64,000 nt of DNA from Bacillus pinisoli (GTDB taxonomy: Bacteria; Bacillota; Bacilli; Bacillales; SA4): contig NZ_JAJQKI010000002.1 of the NCBI RefSeq assembly GCF_023036475.1, forward strand, positions 310,001 through 374,000, given 5' to 3'. A program made the translations under genes and the position numbers. How positions within the stretch are numbered: position 1 is the stretch's first letter; every line of letters starts with the position of its first letter. The notes beneath the pieces were generated by a model. It made no database searches and was not told the DNA's origin. It saw only the letters and a list, made by a program, of their open reading frames with translations. Below are positions 28,157 to 39,258 of this stretch, in pieces.

Positions 28157-29254
28157 TCACCTCGTCTCCTCTTGACGCTCCTTTGCACGCAATTGTCCGC
28201 AGGCTGCGTCAATGTCATGGCCATGCTCTCTTCTGATTGTTACGTTTATGCCATGCTTTTTTAATGTGCGTTCAAATTCAAAGATTTGTTCTTTTGGTGT
28301 ACGCACATAGTCTCTCTCAGGCACATAGTTTACTGGGATTAAATTTACATGGCACTTAATACCTTTAATAAGTTGAGCTAACTCTTCAGCGTGAGCAACA
28401 GAGTCGTTTTCTCCGCCAAATAAACCATATTCAAAGCTTATTCGTCTACCGGTCTTATCAACATAGTATCGAACTGCCTTCATGAGCTCTTCTAACTTGT
28501 AGGCACGATTAATTGGCATTAATTTACTTCGCAATTCAGTATTTGGTGCATGTAAGGATATCGCGAAATTAATTTGCATTTTTTCGTCGGCAAAAGCGTA
28601 AATTTTAGGTATAATCCCACTTGTTGAAACAGTAATATGTCTTGCTCCAATATTAAGAGCCTTATCATGATTAATAATTTTTAAGAAGGAAAGCATAGCA
28701 TCGTAGTTATCAAATGGTTCACCTATACCCATAATTACGACATGACTCACTCTTTCTCCTGTTTCATCCAAAGCTTTTTGTACATTTACTACTTGAGCTA
28801 CTATTTCTCCTGCCTCTAAATTACGTTTCAAGCCTCCGAGAGTAGACGCACAGAACGTACAGCCAATTCGACAACCTACCTGCGTTGTGACACAAACTGA
28901 ATTTCCATACTCATGTCTCATTAAAACAGTTTCAATCGAATAACCGTCATGAAGTTCAAAAAGAAACTTTATGGTACCATCCTTTGATTCTTGTTTAATA
29001 ATTGTTTTTAACGTAGTTAATGTAAAGTGTTGCTTTAATTTTTCTTGTAGTGACTTGGAAATATTGGTCATCTCTTCAAAAGACGAGATTCGCTTGTTAT
29101 ATAACCACTCAAAAATTTGGTTACTCCTAAACTTTGGTTCACCATTTTCTTTTAACCAAAGCTCTAATTCTTCTATTTTTAAAGAATAGATAGAAGTATG
29201 TTGATCGCTCATTTTCTCTTGCTGTTTAGTCTTTGTTGATGCTTCTTTTTCCAC
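28157..29254 (-). CDS. rlmN: Dual-specificity 23S rRNA/tRNA methyltransferase RlmN
   Basis: Radical-SAM enzyme that makes m2A2503 in 23S rRNA and m2A37 in tRNAs. The 365-residue protein has the CxxxCxxC cluster motif in [11 protein letters not shown], the [10 protein letters not shown] loop and the resolving C-terminal cysteine in [11 protein letters not shown]. It appears to start at GTG 29252-29254 with AGGTG upstream; an internal ATG 14 codons later ([11 protein letters not shown]) has a poor ribosome binding site. It begins 2 bp after rsmB. Confidence 0.97.
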   Translation of the reverse strand: MEKEASTKTKQQEKMSDQHTSIYSLKIEELELWLKENGEPKFRSNQIFEWLYNKRISSFEEMTNISKSLQEKLKQHFTLTTLKTIIKQESKDGTIKFLFELHDGYSIETVLMRHEYGNSVCVTTQVGCRIGCTFCASTLGGLKRNLEAGEIVAQVVNVQKALDETGERVSHVVIMGIGEPFDNYDAMLSFLKIINHDKALNIGARHITVSTSGIIPKIYAFADEKMQINFAISLHAPNTELRSKLMPINRAYKLEELMKAVRYYVDKTGRRISFEYGLFGGENDSVAHAEELAQLIKGIKCHVNLIPVNYVPERDYVRTPKEQIFEFERTLKKHGINVTIRREHGHDIDAACGQLRAKERQEETR

Positions 29255-29256
29255 AT

Positions 29257-30618
29257 TTACACCTGCTTCCTTAATGATGAGATAAAAAATCCGTCCGTCC
29301 CAAAATGGTGGGGGAGAATTTGTATTTGTGCCCCGTTATGTTCAGCATTGCCTCTTATCTTTTCTGGTAACCGTTCTAATAATGAGGTGTCCCTCTCAAA
29401 ATTAGTGTGCGAAAGTAAGAATTTTTTTACTACTTGATCGTTTTCTTCTTGATCCATGGTACATGTACTATAAATAAGAGTGCCACCTTTTTTTAATAAT
29501 GGCGCAATTGCTTCTAAGATTCTATATTGAATAGATGCAAGACTTTCTATATCTTTTTCGTCTTTTTGATATTTGATATCCGGCTTTCGTCTAATTACAC
29601 CAAGTCCTGAGCACGGAGCATCTACTAATATCTTATCAAATGTTTCATCCTCATATTTTTCTGCTAGTTTCCTACTGTCCATGACGAGTGTTTCCACATT
29701 TGTTAGATGTAGTCTTGTTACTTGTTCGTTAATTAGTTTGACCTTATGATCGTGCAAATCAACTGAAATTACTTTCCCTGTGTGGTGAAGTAATTCTGAG
29801 ATATGTGTTGTTTTACCTCCTGGAGCTGCACAGCTATCAAGTATTAAATCGTCCTTCTTCGGACTAACTGCCCGTCCAACAAGCATCGAGCTTTCGTCTT
29901 GTATCGTAAGTAATCCTTGTTTAAAAGCGTTGGTGTTTGCAAAATTTCCTTTTTCAATCATGATAGCATCTTCAGAAAGCACACCAGGCTTGACGTGGAT
30001 TCCCTCATCTTCAAGTTTTTTACTCACTTCTTCAATGGATGTTGAAGAACAATTAACTCTAGCAGTGGGAACAGGAGGTAGTAACGTTTCTTCACATAGC
30101 TTCCTAGTTTCTTCGAGTCCATATTGAGTCGTCCAGCGTTCGACCATCCAGGTTGGAAAGCTTGTTTCTACAGCTACTCTTTCAACAGGATCTTGTATTT
30201 CCTCTAATGAACGAAAACCTTCTCTTTGAAGAGAACGTAGCACTCCATTAACCATAGAGGAAATGCCCTTATGGCCTCTTCTCTTTGCAATTTCAACAGC
30301 TTCAAATATAGCCGCACGATCTGGTACTCGATCTAAATAATGCATTTGATAGACTGTCATTCTTAATAAGACTCTAACCCAATCATCCAGCTTTTTTTGC
30401 TTTTGAATATAAGGAGCTATAAAATAATCCAACGTCAACTTTCTTTGGATTGTACCGTACACAATCTCAGTTAAGAGCCCAATATCCTTTTGTGTGACCT
30501 GGTGTTGTTTAATAGCTTGATTTAGTAATAAATTGCTGTACGCTTGGTTTTTTTCAATTTGTAGTAATAAGTCAATTACTACTTCTCTTACATTTTTAAC
30601 TCTTGCTGTTGTTTTCAT
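29257..30618 (-). CDS. rsmB: 16S rRNA (cytosine-967-C5)-methyltransferase RsmB
   Basis: AdoMet-dependent methyltransferase making m5C967. The 453 residues have an N-terminal NusB-like helical domain (1-150), then a Rossmann domain with [25 protein letters not shown] and the catalytic cysteine in [10 protein letters not shown]. The start overlaps the last 23 bp of fmt. Confidence 0.97.
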   Translation of the reverse strand: MKTTARVKNVREVVIDLLLQIEKNQAYSNLLLNQAIKQHQVTQKDIGLLTEIVYGTIQRKLTLDYFIAPYIQKQKKLDDWVRVLLRMTVYQMHYLDRVPDRAAIFEAVEIAKRRGHKGISSMVNGVLRSLQREGFRSLEEIQDPVERVAVETSFPTWMVERWTTQYGLEETRKLCEETLLPPVPTARVNCSSTSIEEVSKKLEDEGIHVKPGVLSEDAIMIEKGNFANTNAFKQGLLTIQDESSMLVGRAVSPKKDDLILDSCAAPGGKTTHISELLHHTGKVISVDLHDHKVKLINEQVTRLHLTNVETLVMDSRKLAEKYEDETFDKILVDAPCSGLGVIRRKPDIKYQKDEKDIESLASIQYRILEAIAPLLKKGGTLIYSTCTMDQEENDQVVKKFLLSHTNFERDTSLLERLPEKIRGNAEHNGAQIQILPHHFGTDGFFISSLRKQV

Positions 30619-31564
30619 GTTCAGCTCCTAACATGGTCCCTACTTGTAGGTCAGTTCCCGCCCCACGAAGAAATTGCTCTCCACTCATCTTTGTTTTTCC
30701 GGCTGGCTGCAATTGGGTAATCTTAATTGCTGTCTCATTACCTGTTGCAACAACTATTCCATCGGCATCTAGACGTATAATTTCTCCTGGTTTTCCACCT
30801 GATTGTAATGGAAGCTTCTCTCCCCACCACACTTTTAGAACCTGTCCTTCAAGATAGGTATAAGCGACCGGCCATGGATGTAGGCCACGAATATGGTTAT
30901 AAATAACTTCACCTGTAAGGTCCCAATTAATGCGTTCCTGCTCTCTTTTAATATTAGAAGCAAAGGTTGCTTCAGCATCATTTTGCTGAATAGGCTGAAT
31001 AGAACCATCTATTAATTGAGGAATCGTTTCAGATAATAGCTCAGCACCAGCAATACTTAACTTATCATGTAATGTCCCGACATGGTCATTTTCTAATATA
31101 GGGACCTCGACTTTTGATAAGATATCCCCAGCATCAAGTTTCTCTACCATATACATAATGGTTACACCTGTTTTTTCTTTTCCCTGAATGATGGAATAAT
31201 GAATAGGTGCTCCGCCTCTTAACTCAGGTAGTAGGGAGGCATGTACATTAATGCACCCGAGTCTTGGTGCATCTAATAAGGCCTTAGGTAAAATTTGACC
31301 AAAAGCTGCCGTCACTATAAGATCAGCACCTAGAGCAATAATCTTCTCATATTCTTCATGAACTTTGATTTTCTCAGGCTGATAAACAGGAATATTATGT
31401 TTTAGCGCTTCAACCTTCACTGGTGGAGGAGTCAGTTCACGTTTTCTTCCTTTTGGACGATCTGGCTGTGTTACGACTCCTATAACTTCATATCCATCCT
31501 TAATGATTCTTTGTAAAACGGGAACCGAAAAATCTGGCGTACCCATGAAAATAATTTTTAGCAT
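30596..31564 (-). CDS. fmt: Methionyl-tRNA formyltransferase
   Basis: Formylates initiator Met-tRNA using 10-formyltetrahydrofolate. The 322 residues begin [17 protein letters not shown] and contain the folate/catalytic loop [18 protein letters not shown] with the conserved Asn-His. A C-terminal OB fold binds tRNA. It lies 11 bp after def, the usual def-fmt pair that adds and removes the formyl group. Confidence 0.98.
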   Translation of the reverse strand: MLKIIFMGTPDFSVPVLQRIIKDGYEVIGVVTQPDRPKGRKRELTPPPVKVEALKHNIPVYQPEKIKVHEEYEKIIALGADLIVTAAFGQILPKALLDAPRLGCINVHASLLPELRGGAPIHYSIIQGKEKTGVTIMYMVEKLDAGDILSKVEVPILENDHVGTLHDKLSIAGAELLSETIPQLIDGSIQPIQQNDAEATFASNIKREQERINWDLTGEVIYNHIRGLHPWPVAYTYLEGQVLKVWWGEKLPLQSGGKPGEIIRLDADGIVVATGNETAIKITQLQPAGKTKMSGEQFLRGAGTDLQVGTMLGAEHENNSKS

Positions 31565-31575
31565 GAAAGTCCTCC

Positions 31576-32040
31576 TTATGACGTTTCTTCATTGTACAGA
31601 GTTCGTGCTTTTGAAGGAAATAAAATGCCTTCAAGATGATCCATTTCGTGCAAAATTACTCTTGCAAAGAAATCTTCTGCTGTTAATGTAAAGAATTTAC
31701 CAAATTTGTCTTGAGCACGGATCTTTATTTTGAATGGTCGCTCAACATCACCAAAAAGGCCCGGAAAACTTAGGCAGCCTTCGGGACCAATTTGACTTCC
31801 TGACTGTTCTAAAATAACGGGATTAATGATTGGAATCACATTTCCATCATCATCCTCTACAATAGCAATTTGCTTTTCAATCCCAATTTGAGGTGCTGCT
31901 AATCCTACACCATCAGCATTAATCATACATTTTTTCATCGAAGTTAATAATATTCTTAAATCTTTATCAAAACTTTTAACTTTTTCACAGCGCCTTTGTA
32001 ATATCTCATTGGGATAGGTTAAAATCGTTAATTTATTCAT
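31576..32040 (-). CDS. def: Peptide deformylase
   Basis: Metalloenzyme that removes the N-formyl group from nascent proteins. The 154-residue protein has all three motifs: [18 protein letters not shown] (metal-ligand Cys) and [12 protein letters not shown] (HExxH). It resembles B. subtilis DefA in context and size. It lies 47 bp after priA. Confidence 0.98.
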   Translation of the reverse strand: MNKLTILTYPNEILQRRCEKVKSFDKDLRILLTSMKKCMINADGVGLAAPQIGIEKQIAIVEDDDGNVIPIINPVILEQSGSQIGPEGCLSFPGLFGDVERPFKIKIRAQDKFGKFFTLTAEDFFARVILHEMDHLEGILFPSKARTLYNEETS

Positions 32041-32087
32041 GTTATTTTCCTTTTCATTTTACATAGAGTTAACTATTGGGATCATCC

Positions 32088-34505
32088 CTACATAATCATA
32101 TAGGGATTCATATCAATTGTAATTTGCAAGTCCTGTTGCATCTCGCGTTGATAATGCTCCAGTAGATCCTTTAAATACAATTTAAGCTTTGGTTCATCCT
32201 TGTATTTTATCATGCATTGATAACGATATCTATTTTTTATCCGTGGAATAGGTGAAGCCGAAGGTCCGAGAACAATTGTCTGGTTTGAAAGATTAGAGCG
32301 TAAATAGGTGGATATTTTCTCCGTGATGGCTACCACCTTCGTAAGTTCAGGGTGACTGACAGTGATTAACGTCACATAGTAAAATGGAGGATACTGGTGT
32401 AATTTCCGCATACCCATTTCTAGCATATAAAAATCCTGGTAGTTATGCTGACTAGCCAGTTCCACACTATAATGCTCTGGTGTATACGTTTGAATGACCA
32501 CCTCACCAGGGAGATCATGCCGGCCCGCCCGTCCACTTACTTGTGTTAGCAACTGAAACGTTTTTTCACTTGATCTGAAATCGGGTAAATGTAGCATGGT
32601 ATCTGCCGTCAACACACCAACCAGAGTAACTCTAGGAAAATCTAACCCTTTGGCAATCATTTGTGTGCCAAGGAGAATATCAGCCTTTCCTTCGCCAAAA
32701 GCAGTTAATAGCTTTTCATGTGCACCTTTTCGACTTGTCGTATCTACATCCATTCGAATAATACGGGCCTCAGGAAGTACCTTTCCAATCTCTTCTTCAA
32801 CCTTTTGTGTCCCCGTTCCAAAAAAACGTATGTGGTCGCTTTGACAAGAGGGACAGTTTTTCACAACAGGTTCCTCATACCCACAATAATGACATTTTAC
32901 TAATTGTTGTGACCTGTGGTATGTCAGAGATATATCACACTCAGGACACGTTACGACAAACCCACAATCGCGACACATGATGAACGTTGAGTACCCTCGT
33001 CTATTTAAAAATAAAACGGTCTGTTCTCCCTTTTGAAGACGATCTTGTAGCTTTTCAAAAAGAGGAGTAGAAAACATCGAGCGATTCCCTTGCCTCAATT
33101 CTTCCCGCATATCGACAATTTCAACGTCTGGCATCCCCTTATCATGCATCCGCTTGGTTAAAGGTAGTAACTCATACAGTCCTTTTTTAGCCCGCGCAAA
33201 TGTTTCTAAAGTAGGTGTTGCACTACCTAATACTACTGGACAATCATGATATTTCCCGCGATATATGGCAACGTCTCTTGCATGATATCTTGGGTTTTCT
33301 TCCTGTTTATAGCTCGATTCATGCTCTTCATCGATAATAATAATACCTAGATTTTCAAACGGAGCAAAGATAGCAGATCTAGCGCCAACCACTACATTTA
33401 CTTCTTTACGGTAGATTTTTCTCCACTCGTCATATTTTTCACCAATGGATAGTCCACTGTGCAAGACAGCGACACTAGAACCAAACCTTCCCTTGAATCG
33501 TTCAACCATCTGTGGAGTAAGTGAGATTTCAGGTACCAACACAATAGCTTGTTTGCCTTTTTTTAGTACTTCTTCAATGGATTGAAGGTATACCTCCGTC
33601 TTCCCACTTCCTGTTACTCCATATAAAAGATATACTTGATGCTGATTCGTTTCAATAGATGCTAAGATGGGCTTTATAGCATTTGTTTGTTCTATTGTTA
33701 ATGGCAGAGGAGTCGTTCTTTTAAACTTACGATCTTGGTGCGGGTCTCGGTACACTTCTTCATCTTTCTCAATTAAAATGCCTTTCTCAAGAAGTGCTTT
33801 TATAGGTGAATCTGTTGTAGATAAATCTTGCTTTAAAAAGATACGTGGCACTTTATCTAACTGGTTTGTAATAAAATATTCTAGAACTTCCTTTTGCCTA
33901 GCTGCCTGGGCCTTCATAGAGTCCAAGAATTGTAGAGCTTCTTCTTTAGAACAGTTTAAATAAAGAACTTTATGTGTTTTTTTCTTTCCTTTTGCTTTCA
34001 CCACGTAATTAATTTCAACAAGACCGTTCTTAATCTCTTTTTGAATAAGTCTAATTAGATTAGGCTTATTCTCTACTTCAGACCATGGAACAGTTAGTCC
34101 TCTTTGAAACAAAGCTTGAAGTAAAGAAGGCATAGACGAAAAAAGATCAGGCTTTAGCAATTCTACCTCTTTTTCATACTTTGCTTTTAATGCGGCAGGT
34201 AACATGGCTTGAAAGGAAGATATTTGGTAGCTTAAAGTTTGGTCTGTTACCCAACCTCCTAATTGCAGAAGCTCTTGATTAAGGATAGGTTCAATATCTA
34301 ATAGCTCTTGTATAGGTTTGAGTTTCTCTATATCCGATGAAGAATCTATATCTACAACAAACCCTTGAAGGCTGCGAGGTCCAAATGGGACCACTACCCG
34401 GACACCAGGTTGTATGAGTCCAAGATACTGCTCAGGAATGAGATAATCAAATGCCCGGTCCGTCTGTCTTGCTGGAACATCCACAATTACCTTTGCAATA
34501 TTCAT
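32088..34505 (-). CDS. priA: Primosomal replication-restart helicase PriA
   Basis: 3'-5' helicase that binds stalled forks and reloads the replicative helicase. I place the start at ATG 34503-34505 (MNIAKVIVDVPARQTDRAFDY), which overlaps the coaBC TGA as ATGA; this gives 805 residues, as in B. subtilis. Domains in order: 3'-DNA-binding domain, winged helix, helicase core with GVTGSGKTEVY and DEEH, a zinc-binding insertion with paired cysteines (CRDCG, CPECD, CHYCG, CPSC), and the motif VI stretch LLTQVSGRAGRH. Confidence 0.98.
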   Translation of the reverse strand: MNIAKVIVDVPARQTDRAFDYLIPEQYLGLIQPGVRVVVPFGPRSLQGFVVDIDSSSDIEKLKPIQELLDIEPILNQELLQLGGWVTDQTLSYQISSFQAMLPAALKAKYEKEVELLKPDLFSSMPSLLQALFQRGLTVPWSEVENKPNLIRLIQKEIKNGLVEINYVVKAKGKKKTHKVLYLNCSKEEALQFLDSMKAQAARQKEVLEYFITNQLDKVPRIFLKQDLSTTDSPIKALLEKGILIEKDEEVYRDPHQDRKFKRTTPLPLTIEQTNAIKPILASIETNQHQVYLLYGVTGSGKTEVYLQSIEEVLKKGKQAIVLVPEISLTPQMVERFKGRFGSSVAVLHSGLSIGEKYDEWRKIYRKEVNVVVGARSAIFAPFENLGIIIIDEEHESSYKQEENPRYHARDVAIYRGKYHDCPVVLGSATPTLETFARAKKGLYELLPLTKRMHDKGMPDVEIVDMREELRQGNRSMFSTPLFEKLQDRLQKGEQTVLFLNRRGYSTFIMCRDCGFVVTCPECDISLTYHRSQQLVKCHYCGYEEPVVKNCPSCQSDHIRFFGTGTQKVEEEIGKVLPEARIIRMDVDTTSRKGAHEKLLTAFGEGKADILLGTQMIAKGLDFPRVTLVGVLTADTMLHLPDFRSSEKTFQLLTQVSGRAGRHDLPGEVVIQTYTPEHYSVELASQHNYQDFYMLEMGMRKLHQYPPFYYVTLITVSHPELTKVVAITEKISTYLRSNLSNQTIVLGPSASPIPRIKNRYRYQCMIKYKDEPKLKLYLKDLLEHYQREMQQDLQITIDMNPYMIM

Positions 34506-35701
34506 TGCTTCTCTCTCCAAAGTTTTTCAACCTCTACTAAAATTTCAAGAGCTACTTCCTTTTTTGATAGAATCGGAAGCTTTTTTACCGAGTTATCTTT
34601 TCCCACGAGGGTTACGATATTAGTGTCACCTTGAAATCCAGCTCCCTCTTCGTTTACGTTATTAGCAACGACGAGATCAAGATTTTTTCCATCGAGCTTT
34701 CTTCGCGCATATTCTTCTACATGATCTGTTTCTGCAGCAAATCCTACAAGTAGCTTGTCCTCTTTCATTGTGCCAAGTGTTCCTAATATGTCAGTCGTTC
34801 TTTCAAATTCTAGAATAAGAGGTCCTTCTTGTTTTTTCATCTTATGATCTGCTGCATGAACTGGACGATAATCTGAGACAGCTGCCGATTTAATGACAAT
34901 ATCCATTTTCGGAAAATGCTCCATAACCTCGTGATACATTTCCTCTGCTGACTCTACTCTAACTACTTTTACATTCATAGCAGTTGATAGATGGGTAGGC
35001 CCTGTCACAAGTGTAACATCTGCGCCTAACTTTGCAGCTTGTTCAGCAATCGCAAACCCCATTTTGCCCGAGGATGAGTTAGAGAAGAATCTAACCGGGT
35101 CCAATTTTTCTCTCGTTGGTCCAGCTGTTACTAGAATGGATAGTCCTTTTAAGCGTTGTTCTGGAAGTGTAAAGTGATCAACAACTAAACTGGTTATTTT
35201 CTCAGGTTCTTCCAGTCTTCCTTTTCCAACATATCCACATGCTAAATAACCTTCAGAAGGCTCAACAAATCGATAACCATCATTATATAAAATCTCAATA
35301 TTTCTTTTAACAGCAGCGTTTTCATACATATGTACATTCATGGCTGGAGCAACCCATACAGGGGCCCTTGTAGCAGAAATAGTAGTGGTTAGCATATCAT
35401 CTACAATTCCGTTTGCTAATTTCCCAATAATATTAGCTGTTGCCGGTGCTACAATCACTATATCAGCCCAGTCTGCCAAATCAATATGAGCAATGACATT
35501 TGCATCTTTCTCATCAAACGTATCAGTATAAACAGGATTCCGAGATAAAGCTTGGAATGTCAAGGGTGTCACAAATTCAGTTGCAGATTCAGTCATAATG
35601 ACTTTCACATTAAAGTTCGCTTGGACAAGCTTACTTGTAAGAGCGGCTGCTTTATATACGGCAATTCCCCCACTAACACATAACAAAATATTTTTCTTCA
35701 A
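34502..35701 (-). CDS. coaBC: Bifunctional CoaBC (phosphopantothenoylcysteine synthetase/decarboxylase)
   Basis: Adds cysteine to 4'-phosphopantothenate and decarboxylates the product, two steps of CoA synthesis. The 399 residues have an N-terminal FMN-dependent CoaC domain (CVSGGIAVYKAA; PAMNVHMY; active-site Cys in GYLACGYVGKGRLEEPE) and a C-terminal CoaB domain (VTAGPTREKLDPVRFFSNSSSGKMG). It starts at TTG 35699-35701 behind GGGGGGA. It overlaps priA by 4 bp and is preceded by a structured 236-bp leader. Confidence 0.97.
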   Translation of the reverse strand: MKKNILLCVSGGIAVYKAAALTSKLVQANFNVKVIMTESATEFVTPLTFQALSRNPVYTDTFDEKDANVIAHIDLADWADIVIVAPATANIIGKLANGIVDDMLTTTISATRAPVWVAPAMNVHMYENAAVKRNIEILYNDGYRFVEPSEGYLACGYVGKGRLEEPEKITSLVVDHFTLPEQRLKGLSILVTAGPTREKLDPVRFFSNSSSGKMGFAIAEQAAKLGADVTLVTGPTHLSTAMNVKVVRVESAEEMYHEVMEHFPKMDIVIKSAAVSDYRPVHAADHKMKKQEGPLILEFERTTDILGTLGTMKEDKLLVGFAAETDHVEEYARRKLDGKNLDLVVANNVNEEGAGFQGDTNIVTLVGKDNSVKKLPILSKKEVALEILVEVEKLWREKQ

Positions 35702-35725
35702 AGCGAATCCCCCCTATTATGAAAG

Positions 35726-35853
35726 AAGTGGATCTGACCCTATACTTCCTAAATAGGGCCCAAGTCCACTTTTATTTATCTATACTTTTAAGGCTCAAGC
35801 ACCGTTTAACCATACCTCCCCTACTTGCAAGACAGTGAGAAGTACCTTTAAAC
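35726..35853 (-). promoter_or_regulatory. Two stem-loops in the coaBC leader
   Basis: The distal structure (35804-35853, minus strand) has GTTTAA/TTAAAC, a 3x3 internal loop, then TACTTCTC pairing with GGGAGGTA (with G-U pairs) around a CTTGCAAG core. The proximal structure (35726-35771) has AAGTGGA/TCCACTT outside and CCCTAT/ATAGGG inside. Neither ends in a T-run. They lie between the rpoZ terminator and the coaBC ribosome binding site; no known riboswitch class is recognised. Confidence 0.5.
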
Positions 35854-35909
35854 AGTCTATATTAAGAACCAAGACATGGAGAACTTGTTTTCTTAACAAA
35901 ACCAGCCTG

Positions 35910-35940
35910 AAAAAAATAACAACCTACACTTAGGTTGTTA
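35910..35940 (-). terminator. Terminator of gmk-rpoZ
   Basis: A 10-bp perfect stem TAACAACCTA/TAGGTTGTTA with a 4-nt loop followed by seven T on the minus strand. The first arm contains the rpoZ stop codon. Confidence 0.9.
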
Positions 35941-36174
35941 TCGTAAGAATTCTTGTGTTTCTTCTGCCGCTGTCTTTCCTTCTTGCGCTTTAATTCCTAA
36001 TACTCCAGCTGAAATTTCTTCTAACGCTTTACCCACATATTTGTGAGAGACTGTCTTATCCAGTAGAAGAGTTTCCTTATCTTGAAGATTCCTTGCTCTT
36101 TTTGCAGCAACCGTTACAAGTTTATATTTTGAATCTACCTTCGTCATTAACTTATCAATTGATGGATATAACAT
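35938..36174 (-). CDS. rpoZ: RNA polymerase omega subunit
   Basis: Small subunit that aids assembly of RNA polymerase by binding beta'. The 78 residues include [31 protein letters not shown] in two conserved blocks (the YxLVxxxAKRAR motif) and [13 protein letters not shown]. It is a few residues longer than B. subtilis RpoZ at the C-terminus. It follows gmk with a 1-bp gap, and its stop lies inside the terminator stem. Confidence 0.95.
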   Translation of the reverse strand: MLYPSIDKLMTKVDSKYKLVTVAAKRARNLQDKETLLLDKTVSHKYVGKALEEISAGVLGIKAQEGKTAAEETQEFLR

Positions 36175-36175
36175 A

Positions 36176-36793
<618 letters not shown>

Positions 36794-36803
36794 TTACATG
36801 TAC

Positions 36804-37067
36804 CTACCCTTCATCAGATAAATCTTCTTTATTTACAAAGCGTTGTGCAACAGTCTCCGGTTGCACGGCAGATAAAATAATATGCTCACTATCTGTAATA
36901 ATAACAGCTCTTGTACGTCTTCCATATGTAGCATCAATCAGCATTCCTCTGTCCCTTGCTTCTTGAATCGTTCTCTTAATAGGAGCAGATTCAGGACTAA
37001 CAATCGCAATAATACGATTGGCTGATACAATGTTCCCAAAACCTATATTGATTAGCTTTATACTCAT
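36804..37067 (-). CDS. remA: Biofilm regulator RemA (YlzA)
   Basis: DNA-binding activator of extracellular matrix and osmoprotection genes in B. subtilis; it forms oligomeric rings. The 87 residues, [20 protein letters not shown] onward through [28 protein letters not shown], are highly conserved, including the arginine-rich DNA-contact part (YGRRTR). It starts at ATG behind AGGAGGAA and lies 59 bp after yloC. Confidence 0.97.
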   Translation of the reverse strand: MSIKLINIGFGNIVSANRIIAIVSPESAPIKRTIQEARDRGMLIDATYGRRTRAVIITDSEHIILSAVQPETVAQRFVNKEDLSDEG

Positions 37068-37126
37068 TTCTTCCTCCTAAAGTCACAAATCTATTCTAAC
37101 CTTGTTTTTCAAGGAATATAAGCCAT

Positions 37127-38008
37127 TTATTCAATGTTTTGTACTTGTTCTTTAACCTTTTCAAGTTTCGTCTTCATATTAACAACATGTTCAGCAATGA
37201 AAACATCGTTTGCCTTGGAACCAATCGTATTAATTTCTCGATTCAATTCCTGAACAAGGAAGTCTAATTTTCTTCCCACTACCTGCTCATCACCATCAAG
37301 TGCTTTGTAAAACTGAGAAAGATGACTTTTTATTCTAGTCAATTCTTCGCTAATATCAGTTTTGTCAGAGAAAATAGCTACCTCATTGAGAATCCGATTT
37401 TCATCAATAAGCCCCTCCGTGAACTCTACAATCTTTTTATGGAGTCTGTCACGGTAAGATGACACAACGGATGGCGCTAACTCCTCAACTTGCTTAGCAC
37501 TTTCTTCAATGAAGGTAAGGTTTTGTTTAATGTCTTTAAGTAGTCCTTGGCCCTCTACCTGTCTCATTTCTCTAAGCTGAAGAACCGCCTTCTCCACTAT
37601 ATCTAATAAATCCATCTCAAGCTGGGGATGCGTCTTTTCTTTTTCCACAATCTGAGTAAACTCTGAGTGTCGGAATAATTCCTCCACCGTTATGGGTTCT
37701 CCGACTAAATTATATCTCTTCCGTGCCTCAGTGAGAGCATCATAGTATTGATCAACAAGTTCCCATTCAACTTGTAACTCTTTTGTTGACAAGATATTAC
37801 CTTCGATGCTGATAAATACCTCAACACGTCCTCGTTGTATGTATGTAAGAATGGACTTTCGAATTTTTTCTTCCATCAGCATGATCTGCCTCGGAATTCG
37901 AATATTAACTTCACAGAATCTGTGGTTTACCGACTTCATTTCAACTGTTATCGAGTAATCCGTAAACTGCTTATGCACACGTCCAAAACCAGTCATGCTA
38001 GTCAGCAA
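37127..38008 (-). CDS. yloC: YicC/YloC-family endoribonuclease
   Basis: Conserved YicC family protein; members were recently shown to cleave RNA. The 293 residues begin MLTSMTGFGRVHKQF, the family signature, and have the C-terminal DUF1732 domain (GRKLDFLVQELNREINTIGSKAND). The middle is helical. It precedes remA-gmk-rpoZ, a very stable neighbourhood in Bacillaceae. Its ribosome binding site is weak (AGGAGTGAT at some distance). Confidence 0.93.
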   Translation of the reverse strand: MLTSMTGFGRVHKQFTDYSITVEMKSVNHRFCEVNIRIPRQIMLMEEKIRKSILTYIQRGRVEVFISIEGNILSTKELQVEWELVDQYYDALTEARKRYNLVGEPITVEELFRHSEFTQIVEKEKTHPQLEMDLLDIVEKAVLQLREMRQVEGQGLLKDIKQNLTFIEESAKQVEELAPSVVSSYRDRLHKKIVEFTEGLIDENRILNEVAIFSDKTDISEELTRIKSHLSQFYKALDGDEQVVGRKLDFLVQELNREINTIGSKANDVFIAEHVVNMKTKLEKVKEQVQNIE

Positions 38009-38128
38009 AATATCACTCCTAACTCCTAGTCTATTTATTTTATCACCTAATAAGTAAATTCGATAGTAAAAAGAAGAAGGTAGATAAGAATTCGAAAAAT
38101 GTTGAATATTTCGACAGGGCAGTGAGGG

Positions 38129-39109
38129 TTATTTACTTAGTAAATAGGCTAGATTATATGTCTTTGATTTATTCTTACCTGTGGTTGGAAGATCAAGTGA
38201 GGAAAGTAGGTATCTTACTACATTGTTCGAGGATACTTGTAAAAAATTACGGGCTTGTCTATTCGTAATACACGTTCCAAAAAATAAGCTATAGTCCACT
38301 AATGCAGGAATATGTGCCATTCTGCTTTTATTATTACATTTTGGACAAACCCAATTACTATGAAATCTGCACATAGGAATATTCAAGCATTCAGGACACT
38401 GAACACCCTTTAAGATATCCGTTCGCTTTATTTCATAATATTGAAGAAGGTCTGAATCTAATGTTTGATTCTTTTTAACCAACTGTTTGCCTACTTTTTG
38501 AATTTCACTAGCTGACAATATTTCTTTAACATATAATTTATTTAGTTCCTCAATTTTCAAATGGAGTTTCGCACTATGAATAACACGTTGGAGGATTTGT
38601 TTTTTCGCAGTAGTGGCTTTAATAATAGTAGAGGGATTGCTAATCACAACAAGAGTATAAATGGGGATATCAGTGATGTTAATATGAGCACTCAAAAAAT
38701 TCTTTAACAATCTTTTTTGTCTATCTACCTGTAACAAAGGATCCGGAAACGCCTCTTCTTTCTCTTGCTCAATCCGAATTAGCTGGTTGAATTCTGGATC
38801 AAAAAGGAGAGTGCCCTTTATATTTTTAACCTCAAGTATAAGAAAGTAGTACTTCGAAAGAATAAGGACATCAATTTGAAAGAATCCTATACCATCAAAA
38901 AACCTTAATCCATGCAAAATAACATATTCTTTCTCAGGTAAGTAACTCAAATGGTAATCTAATACTCTCTCACCTTGATAACCTGATTTTTGTCTCCCGA
39001 AGTTGTCGACTACTTTTTGAAAATTTATATGGTTTGGGTTCAACCTTCGTGATAATGCCTCTAGTTTCCTTAAATGAACAGGGTACTTCTTAATAGTTTC
39101 TCGAATCAA
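38129..39109 (-). CDS. NERD domain protein with C-terminal zinc ribbon
   Basis: Hypothetical protein with a nuclease-related domain. I prefer the TTG at 39107-39109 (LIRETIKKYPVHLRKL translated from Met) because GAGAGGAG lies 8 nt upstream; an upstream TTG at 39145 has no ribosome binding site. The 326 residues contain a NERD domain (about 40-150) with GYQGERVL, FQIDVLILSKYYFLILEVKNIKG (D, then ExK as in restriction-like folds) and conserved LQVDRQKRLL. A zinc ribbon of the CPEC...CPKC type lies near residues 255-280, then a possible C-terminal helix-turn-helix. This gene is not in my memory of the B. subtilis yloB-yloC interval, so it looks like an accessory insertion. The substrate is unknown. 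Confidence 0.8.
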   Translation of the reverse strand: MIRETIKKYPVHLRKLEALSRRLNPNHINFQKVVDNFGRQKSGYQGERVLDYHLSYLPEKEYVILHGLRFFDGIGFFQIDVLILSKYYFLILEVKNIKGTLLFDPEFNQLIRIEQEKEEAFPDPLLQVDRQKRLLKNFLSAHINITDIPIYTLVVISNPSTIIKATTAKKQILQRVIHSAKLHLKIEELNKLYVKEILSASEIQKVGKQLVKKNQTLDSDLLQYYEIKRTDILKGVQCPECLNIPMCRFHSNWVCPKCNNKSRMAHIPALVDYSLFFGTCITNRQARNFLQVSSNNVVRYLLSSLDLPTTGKNKSKTYNLAYLLSK

Positions 39110-39258
39110 TTTCCCACTCCTCTCGTATGAATATTTATTCTCCAATTGACCTAAAATATCCTTTACAGCAATTTGTATTTGTTAAATAAACTTCTGAGGA
39201 CCTTAGAAAAGGAAAAACCTAATCTAACATCTTCTTACTAAATACCGTTCATAGTCTT

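Noticed and set aside
38090..38115. Hairpin CGAAAAATgttgAATATTTCG after the NERD gene as a terminator
   Set aside because: The stem is AT-rich with a mismatch and lacks a T-run; too weak to call.
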